NCBI GenBank assembly: GCA_004352715.1
Contig: SCFE01000074.1
Span: 1,203,790 to 1,260,347 of the forward strand
DNA from: Hofstenia miamia
Taxonomy: Eukaryota; Xenacoelomorpha; Acoela
Direction: 5' to 3'
DNA: 56,558 nt
Every line of letters starts with the position of its first letter. The first letter of the stretch is position 1. Made by a program: the position numbers and the translations under genes. The notes below the pieces were generated by a model, which worked only from the letters and a program-made list of their open reading frames with translations, searched no databases and was not told where the DNA came from. This document shows, piece by piece, positions 38,701 through 48,600 of this stretch.

Positions 38701-41700
38701 TCTGGGTGACAAAAGTCGAAATCTTAAAATTTTATTCGTCCTCCAAAAGTGGTTAGTAAAATTAACACAATTATATAAATGAGGCAACAAACCGGGAACG
38801 ACTGAGATCGTCTTTAAGGCACGGAGGACGCGGAATGTTCGCAACGCTGTTGGATTGATGGGCAGTGTCTGCTTTGAACCAATATTTTCCATAAAAATTA
38901 TACCATATCTAAACAAATCTGTTTAATTACTTCCTATTCTCCTATTTCGAAAACCATGACATTAATAGAGGCAAAATCCTCAAAATCCACAAATTCATGG
39001 AGTAGTAGAATCTTAAGGCAAGAAAGGGCAAATTCTGATTCTGAAACCTAGTCAAAATGGATCTCAAACAGTCCATAGACCTGCTACAAGGTAGCAAAAA
39101 CAATTCATGCTCAGAATAATAGGGTGACCTATGATAGTTTAGAAAAAGACAAGATATTAGAAATACATCTTTGCATAAAACAGGTTTCCTGAGATCAATT
39201 GACGTTAAAGATTAAATTAGCATGTTAAAGGTAAGCAATGCTTGCACATATTCAGAAAAGTTCGAGATGATAAATAACTTTGAAATCATAGAGTATTTTG
39301 TAGTTTGCTTTAAAACGATTAATGAATAAATATAAATTTTGTAAAATTTACTGTCAAAGACTTCATCTCGCCTAAAGGTGTGTTCCCACTATCGACTTTT
39401 ATCAGCAGATTTTAATCGAAAATGCAATTATTTTCGTTCACATTGGCGATTTTTTATCATCCGATTTTTTATCAGAAAATGCGGAGTTGGAAGAGCGTTC
39501 AGACTATCGATTTTTTATCAGATGATAAATTATCATCTTTTGATTGACAGTAAGAAAAACAACAACATCTGTTTATGGATTGGTTTGTCTTGGAATGTAA
39601 ACAATGTTTGCATATTTTGAAGTTGAAAAATTTCAAAGACAATAATTTACGTTTTGGAAGTCTGTTTCCTACTTGAGAAGTAAATAATTAGTTTCAAGTA
39701 GCTATTCGAATAGTTTTAGTACCGTTCAGACTATCGACTTTTATCAGCTGATAAATTATCAGATGACAGTAATCTGGCTGTTTTGCCAAAAAATCGGATG
39801 GAGCGTTCAGACTATCGACTTTTATCAGCCGATAAAAAAGCAGATAGAGTGTTCACACTATCGACTTTTATCACCGATTTCTTGACAGATGATAAAAGTC
39901 GATAGTGGGAACACACCTTTAGGNNNNNNNNNNNNNNNNNNNNNNNNNNNNNNNNNNNNNNNNNNNNNNNNNNNNNNNNNNNNNNNNNNNNNNNNNNNNN
40001 NNNNNNNNNNNNNNNNNNNNNNNNNNNNNNNNNNNNNNNNNNNNNNNNNNNNNNNNNNNNNNNNNNNNNNNNNNNNNNNNNNNNNNNNNNNNNNNNNNNN
40101 NNNNNNNNNNNNNNNNNNNNNNNNNNNNNNNNNNNNNNNNNNNNNNNNNNNNNNNNNNNNNNNNNNNNNNNNNNNNNNNNNNNNNNNNNNNNNNNNNNNN
40201 NNNNNNNNNNNNNNNNNNNNNNNNNNNNNNNNNNTTCGATTAAAATCTGCTGATAAAAGTCGATAGTGGGAACACACCTTATATCTTGATTATAAATTCA
40301 ATACCTTTCTCAGTAGCAGAAACCACTCACACAAACTCCAGAATATATTATTCCAATAGTTCACAAAAATTTTACTTTACACTTTCTCTTAAAAACATTA
40401 GAAGTTAAATTTCCCTAAGTTCTTCATCAATAGCTCTCATTGACAATTGAAGTACATGTTTGCCGTGCACTATTGCAACCTACAGAAATAAAAGCAGGGC
40501 TGGCTTAATCATACTAAAAACATCATGAAAAAAAGTTATTTCTTCTTAAATGAAAAAGTCGCTCAATAATACATGCAAGAATTAGTGCGCATTAAATGCA
40601 TCATGCAATAAACCAACAATTTAGATAATTTTATGTTAGAATGCACTCAAATGTTGGCAAAAATATCACTTGAACGCGTGTAATCGTTGAATCCGTTATT
40701 CATTCAACAGAAAATTCAAACGTCATATTCTTTCTCTTTAATATGCTAAATCTCATATGTACAACTTCACGCTATTGAAGCGATTCAAAGATAAAATGAA
40801 AAATGCTTGCAATTCTAATATACCTGTCAATATAAAACTACTTGTTGTTCAACTTCACATACTTTCCACTGCACACTAAAACTACTATCAACAATTTCAA
40901 TAATGTCAAAAAAAAGTTAAAATATTTTTCAAATGGGAATCACTTTCATTGATTCTAAGAAAGAGATGTCAAAAAATACTTAGAAGTGCGCATAGGGAAA
41001 ATATTTAAAAATGGTTTTTTAGGTATAAACATGCATACAAAAATATCAATTCGTAAAAACCGAAATATTTAAATGGAATATCTAAATTTTATTCACTCAA
41101 CAGTTATATTTCGCCTGGGTTTCGAGAACTGTCAAAATATACACAAAGTACACATGGTGGCATCTTCTATTACCCTGATTTTAAAGATAGATGTAGGCAA
41201 AGGAAGTTTATAGTTCTTCTTGTTAATTTGATTATGGAGATTTTTCTTATTTTTTGCAGTCAGTATGCCTTTCCTATAATCTTATTTAAGAAATGTTTAT
41301 TAAATAATAGGAAGAGCTATGTTAAAAATTCTTTGAGCACTATATTTTTAAAAAAATACCAAGCTAAAACGAGTCCCATTCAAAGATTTTATTTGGCGAG
41401 CCGAGCCGAGTCAAGCCTAACTTACATAAAATTTAAACGAGCCGAGCTTGGAAAGGTCGGCTCGTTGACAAGTCTGTCATGTACCGACTAGCCAACGCTT
41501 TTGGCAAGAAATCTAGGTGGAATTTGTAAAGTTAGAGTGGAAGTTATTCCCCCTCTAAAAGCCCTGGGTGAAACACTAGAAACCAATTATTGCAGTACTT
41601 AAAATATTTTTGACAAATTCATAGAATAAGTCACTAAAAGTAAAAATGTCAGCAAGAACTAAAAAAATTTAAAAATTAATGTTCTTACCCGATAAGAATG

Positions 41701-42875
41701 ATTGAAAAGTCTAGAATGTTCCAAGGATCATGTAGATATGTGTACTTTTCTAAAACAAAGCCTCTTGCCAGCACCCTGACAAACATTTCAACTGTGTAGA
41801 AAGCCTGAAATACGTATTCCGCCTGCACAACTTCATTTGGTAAAGCCAAAAACACACAATTACATAAGATGCAGATGATGACGAGAAGGTCAAAGAATTG
41901 GTTAGTAGCCACATACATGGCAGCTCGTCTGACAATTCCCAAAGGGGACAAAATGAACAAGGCCTTTGTTGCTGAGAACCGGTATATAGTGTCTTTCCCA
42001 ATGCGCTTCGAGATAATGACAAATGACTAAATGAAGATAAAGCTACTATACAGAGGGACTAATATCAAATGATGCTTTCACTGATAAATTCCACGAATAA
42101 ATAATATCATAGTGTGTTTCAATCAATATTAAAATGTTTATATTTGAAATGGGACATTGTGAGCACGCTAACAATAAAATGTCCCAAGATAACAGACCTG
42201 GCAGAACTTTATGCAAGCCATGAGAAAGTAATACCTGAATCGTAATATTATATTTAAGAATTGTAATCTCTATGTTGATAACCTTAAATCTAGATTTTCC
42301 TTTCCTTCACAGACAACGTCCTTTGAAAGTTAAAAGAAAAGATATCGATATAAATCATTAACTAAATAAGGTAAAGAATGTCGACAATAACTTTCTCAAC
42401 TTGATTAAAATAGTTAAGCCTATACCATTAGCACTGTGAAAGGCATGTGTAAAAAACTTCGCATACAGTAGAAATTTGCTTGTCATTTTATACACAAATT
42501 CCGTTTTTAAGACCTTAATATCATAATAAGTTTTTTTTCCACAGCTCATTGTGAGGGAATAACGTTTGAAGTGGTAGGTTAACGGCATTAAAATGCGAAA
42601 TGTTTAAATTTAGTTAGACTGTAAATTATAATGCGGAGCAATTCACGTAATTCCAGAAAATAATATTCGAAAGTGAATAGAGACACAACTATACATCGAG
42701 AGAGAGAAAGTAATTGATTCGACTACATTGGAAACATTAAAATCCTGTGAGAAATAGCAGCAGACAAACTACACAATTCTTATCCCAAACACGTGTCTTC
42801 TATCATAAATCATTAATTCTTTGTATAGACAGAAAAATTTCTTTGACTTTCTCTTCCAGACCCCTAAATTTCGCT

Positions 42876-42928
<53 letters not shown>

Positions 42929-42995
42929 GGAAAAAGAGAAAGAGAGAGAGAAAGAGGGAGATAGAGGGAAGAAGAGAGAAGAGAGAAAGAGAGAG

Positions 42996-43026
<31 letters not shown>

Positions 43027-44535
43027 GAGAGGGAGAGAGAGAGAGAGACTGAAGGCCGACTCATCACTCCCTTACTCAAAATTCTCAAGTAGAGTCAAAC
43101 TCATATAAAGGAAAACAAAAATTACAGACAATCACTAGAAATTTTAAAATTGCACTCTACTTTGCGAGACAATAATCGGATGTCTAAGTGGATGGTTTAG
43201 ATAAATCGAAGGCATAATTTGCTTTTAGGAATTATTTAAAATGTGATTTCTTCGAAATACAGAACAGAAGTACAAGAGCTAGAATATCACATATATACTT
43301 GGCAAAATCATGTAAGAAAAACTACACAATTTACACTGAGATTATTTTGAAAAATGCACATTGTCATTAAATGATGATTAAAATAAGAAATGTAACCTTT
43401 TGATTCTTGCGATTCTGGTCGATTTCTTCGATAGGTTTTCCTCTTAATTGTGGTGGAAAATCTCCGAATGCAGACGAGAGGATCTTTCCTTCATCGAGGT
43501 TTGGATTCCAACGATCTTTCTCGTTCTGAGAACTGTGATTAGCTTCTGATGTAGTTTTATTGCCTCCACAACACCTTGGAATGCATCCACACCAACGACG
43601 CTTACGCACGTTTTCAGTACTTGTCGATAAACGACCTAAACAACGTTTCCATGTAAGACACACAACATCACACAATTTTTAACGAACGAAACTTTTGGAT
43701 TTTTATGTTTCTTTTGAAAAGTTTGTGAAACTTAAATCAGTATAAATCACCAGGAAATGAGTACCCGCTTGAATCTGAAAGTAATATATAATAAAGATTA
43801 TTTGTTTTTAGATGTATCAGAAATGATAGATACATCAAAGATGGGTTAACTATATCTCAGAGCTAAAGTAGATGAACAAATTCCAAATAAATTCTTACTC
43901 GAGAATGTAAAGATATTCTAAATTTTGTATGATGTGAATAAGCCCATTTTTCTGGTAACATAATCATACGTCGAAAGTATTTGAATTATATTTTAGGAAC
44001 AAATTATCGCAAAATCTAACCGTTATAACCTAAACAAAATGAAGAAAATTGCTTATACGAACAAATGAAAAATGCCAAAAGGTTTTTAAAATGCTTAATC
44101 ACAACTTTCTAACAGAGAAATATAACTATATAACAAACACAATATCTGGTAAAAAATATAAGTGTTAAGATTGGTTTTTATATGTAAATACGTGTGTTTT
44201 TGTGCTTTTGTGTGAAATTAGCTTCATTTGTTTTTTATATATATTATTTGAACTGTATACATATATATATATATATATATACGTCCTGATTCGTACAGGG
44301 GTTTTTGCAAAAAGCTCTCCATAGAGGGATCGGGGCCCATTCTCCCATAGTACAGAGAAGGACTTGGGGTTTTTTGCCGAAAATTAAACTTACTCGCTAA
44401 AAAACCATCGATTCTTAAAATATTTTGCATGAAGGTAGTGACTACTGAAAGACTATGTCCTACAAAAAATTAGGAATTTATTTGGAAAAATCAGCTTATA
44501 TGGTTATGTGGAAAGAATACATAGTATATACATGT

Positions 44536-44567
<32 letters not shown>

Positions 44568-45585
44568 CAGTAGTGGGAAAATTAATGGAATATTATTAAA
44601 TTTCGTATGTATTTATTTCAGAGACTTGTTGCAAGAATTCTTAAAACAGCTAAATTGTGAAAATGTGTTTGGACATCTATGTAATTGTTTTATTAAGTTA
44701 ATAGTTGATTTCTAAGCCGATATAATAAAAAAAATATCCAACTATAACAAGTCATGAACTAAATCTCAGTCTTCAGCAAGATGGAGTCCATGTGACGTCT
44801 CGAACTGTCAGGAATCGTCTCTTGGAGGTTGGTAGGCGTGCACGTAGGCCACAAAAAAAGCAACTTCTTACAAAAGTCATGAAGAGAAAGCGGCTTCAAT
44901 GCGCCAAGCACCATTTATCAATGAACCAAGAGGATTGGAGAAAGGTAAAATATTTTCAGAAATTTCCACATTTACTTTTCAATGTTTAAGGTCATGTTTA
45001 CTGGTGAGAGTACGTTTTTTGTGCAAGGAAACAAAAGTCGTTATGTTCGACGGTCATCTGGTGAACCAGTCCGAGCTGCTCATATTCAACCAATCATTAA
45101 GAACCAAGCTAAGGCGTGTATGAGTTTCCAAGGACCAGGGAGGATCAAGCCAATAAATGGAATAATGAATTCTAAACAGCATTGCCAAGGAGCAATACAT
45201 GGAGTGGTTTCCAGATGATACTGGAACCTTTCAGCATGACCTCGCACCTTGCCACAACTCTAAGATGTCGAAGGCAAAGCTTAATGAACTCCATATTCCT
45301 CTTCTTCCATTGCCTGGAAATAGTCCAGATGCAAGTCCCATCGAAAATTTGTTTGCTATTGTCAAACAAGAGCTCAATAAACGCGATTGTACCACCAAAA
45401 ATAAACTTATAATTGCTGTGACTGACATTTGGTTTAGGTCAGAAAAATTAAGGACTGTTGTAAAACAGGAAATTATTAAAGCACATGGTGGACATATTAA
45501 TTATTAGTTTGTATTTTTATATCTTAAGTAATATGAAAATAATAAAACTAGTGTTTTATTTACAGTATTCCATTAATTTTTCCAC

Positions 45586-45631
<46 letters not shown>

Positions 45632-48600
45632 AGTTGTGTACTATTTACACATTGTAAATTTATACGGTTACGGTATAATATATGTACATTCAAAAAACAA
45701 AATGAATGAAAGCTATTATTTAAAATTCTCAATACGATCTTAAATCAAGGCAATCAGTTGAGTAGTGTTTACAACCTTTATTGTAAATTCAATAGACTGT
45801 CAACGAAAATGCGATTTTGGAGAAGGTACATTAAATGGAGATTGGATAATTTTGGGATTTTGGCAAATGCCACTTATTTGCCGCAAGCGTTACAAAGAAC
45901 TTTGGCGTGACATTAATAATGTCATTTATCCCTGTTAATGAAAAGAAGTCGTTCACAAATTCTGCTTAAAAACAACATTCTCATCAAATTAATGCCGAAT
46001 GTGAGAGGCGGAATATAATTCCACATAAAAGTCACTGCGAGCGTTAACAATGGATGTACCTCAAATATTTTCAAAAAGAAACCGATTCTGTGCAAAGCAA
46101 AAAGCATGTGCGTTGAATAGACGCGCAACGGTGTAAAATATTTCTAAAACTACTAAAATCTTAGATATACTGATTTTCATTAATTAAATTTAGGTGGGGA
46201 TTTATATTAATCAAATATTTTGAAATTATATAGTTGATTACCAACGGGTGCATAAAACTTGCAGGATTTTACAAATAAGTTGTTGCAAAGTCATTTGCTT
46301 ACTGACTGTTACTTGAAGGTAATTTAACCAAATCAGTTTCCATTTAAAAAGCATTAAGTGTGTGTTAAAAAATTTATTTAAATGCCTTAGAAAAATAAGT
46401 CTCCAGTTCTAGGAAACCAATAATAGAATTATTCTAAGAAATTTAGAAGAGCGATGTTAGAAGATATCAATTGCCCTTAAGAACACACTTGGCGGGTTAA
46501 CCTGCCTGTGGGCCTTTTAGATTTTATAATTTCACAAGATCTCTAGAAAGATTGTGTCAGTAAGCATTCCAAAGTGTTTTCAAACAATGTCTACACCAAT
46601 ACACGGACGTATTTACGAAGTCCATGGTATAATACTAATAAGTTATCATGTAATAAAAATGGAGACTTTATTTCAGAGAGTTAGTTAGGTATACATAAAA
46701 CTATTCTATATAAAATGTAACAAAAAACAAGTGTTGAAAATGAGTGAATTATACGCCTCGATGACTGTTGCTTTTATAAAGGAGATTAGAAAACTCTTAT
46801 TACACAACTTTAGTCGAACACGGCCCATAAATTCATTCATGCGGGCAATCAAAGTATGTGCGAATGACGATGTCGAACACTTAATGAATATAAGTACATC
46901 TAACATTCTAGACATTTCTATAGTGCTAAAACAAACACCACTGGTAAAAACTTTCCAAATTCTGACACTGCTGATACTTCTAATGAAAAAAATATTTTTG
47001 ATAAACAAAAACCCCTGTGAATTCAACATCTATTCTGCTTAGACCCGGGCGGAAACGATACCGTTTTAGCTGAAAAACCGATTAATTTTAAAATAATTTG
47101 AATTTCTCAAATGGGATTTCTTATATTCATTGGTTTGCGTTGGGCCTACAAAATTGAATCAATTCTCATTGAGAAACGAATTCCACAAGCAGCTGAGTAA
47201 TTAGGCCAAAGTTTTGAGATAAATTACATCTCACTAACTCCAGAACTAAACAATTCGAATCTTCCCTTTAGAGGTTAGATATTTACGTCTAGTAGCGGAG
47301 CTAGACAACCGATCGGTCATTAAAAACAACGGCACGGAACGGAGTGATAATGAAGAAAAATATCGAGAAAAGCACTGAAACGTTGGCTACTACATCCACA
47401 TTTATAAAAATGAAAGAAATGGAAGTTAATATAATATAGATATCTACATTTATCTTGTTTTTGTTTGTTCAAAGAAGCTTGACACAATTGGGTTAAAAAT
47501 GAGTTGGTTCCAAAGTTGGCAAAAACGTCTATTTTTTTACAAAAAAAACGTTTTAAAAGTTTTAAAGAATGTTTTTTCTTCTTAGACAGGCCCACCTCAA
47601 GGTAGTTAAATTTTGCTATAACCACTTATAGTAGCAAACATTGAAATATAATAAACTTATCAACATTTATTTTTCGTTTCATATACGTAAACAAAACGCA
47701 GGTTTTACTATTATTGTGGTAGACCATAAGTTATGAAAGTACGAATGGACGAAACCAAAAAAACATTTTAAAAAAAGTTGCTTTAAACAGTGTTTAAAAC
47801 ATTTTTTAAACAGGTCGTGTTTAAAACGTGCCAACCCTGGTTAGTTCCCATAGAACATAGGCTTCATTACGCAACAGAATGAGAAATATTGTAGAGCTAG
47901 ATGAACAACTTGCTATAATTTTCATGTAACGCTTGTATGTGAGAGTTTACCTAGTTTATCCATCTGTCATATTTCCTTTTCATTTATTTACACTCTAATA
48001 AATCATTCTTGTTGTTGTAACCGTGTTAAAAGGCTACCAGGCCTATAATTGAAAAGTGAATATACTAAAGCACCACAAGCCTGATCCGTGCGTACATATC
48101 TAGTTGCAACTAGGATTTGTCTTAATAGTAAAATGGCAAACTGGCTTGGTTCGCTGAACAGGGTTGGCATGTTTTAAACAGGACTGTTTAAAACAACTGT
48201 TTCTTTAAATGTTTTTTTTAAATTTAAAGTTTTTTTGCAGAAAAATAGAATGTTGATAAGTTTATCATAATTCAAAGTTTGCAACTATGTGTTTTTATCA
48301 AAATCTTCGCACCTTGAGCTGGTTATGTTTAAAAGTAAAAAACATTACTCTAAGCGCTTAAAACGATTTTTTCTAAAAAAAATATAATTTTTTGCAAACC
48401 CTGACAGTAAGGGTAGAGCACCAGTGACGTAAATGTTAAACTTATTAAAATATAATGAGATTTTTTTCAATTGCATTTGATTGTACTATAAATGGAGGTT
48501 TATGTTTTCCTGCTAGGAATGAATCACTGCACCGAAAGCGTAGTATGTAAATGCTATTAAGGAATTGAAATCTATCAGAGAATGATTAAGACAAGAGGAA

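Noticed and set aside
42747-43088. Arg/Glu-rich and Ser/Leu-rich frames
   Set aside because: Direct translations of the (GA)n microsatellite.
46706-47042. Overlapping ~100-codon frames on both strands
   Set aside because: No recognisable motif, no splice support, composition like the surrounding intron.
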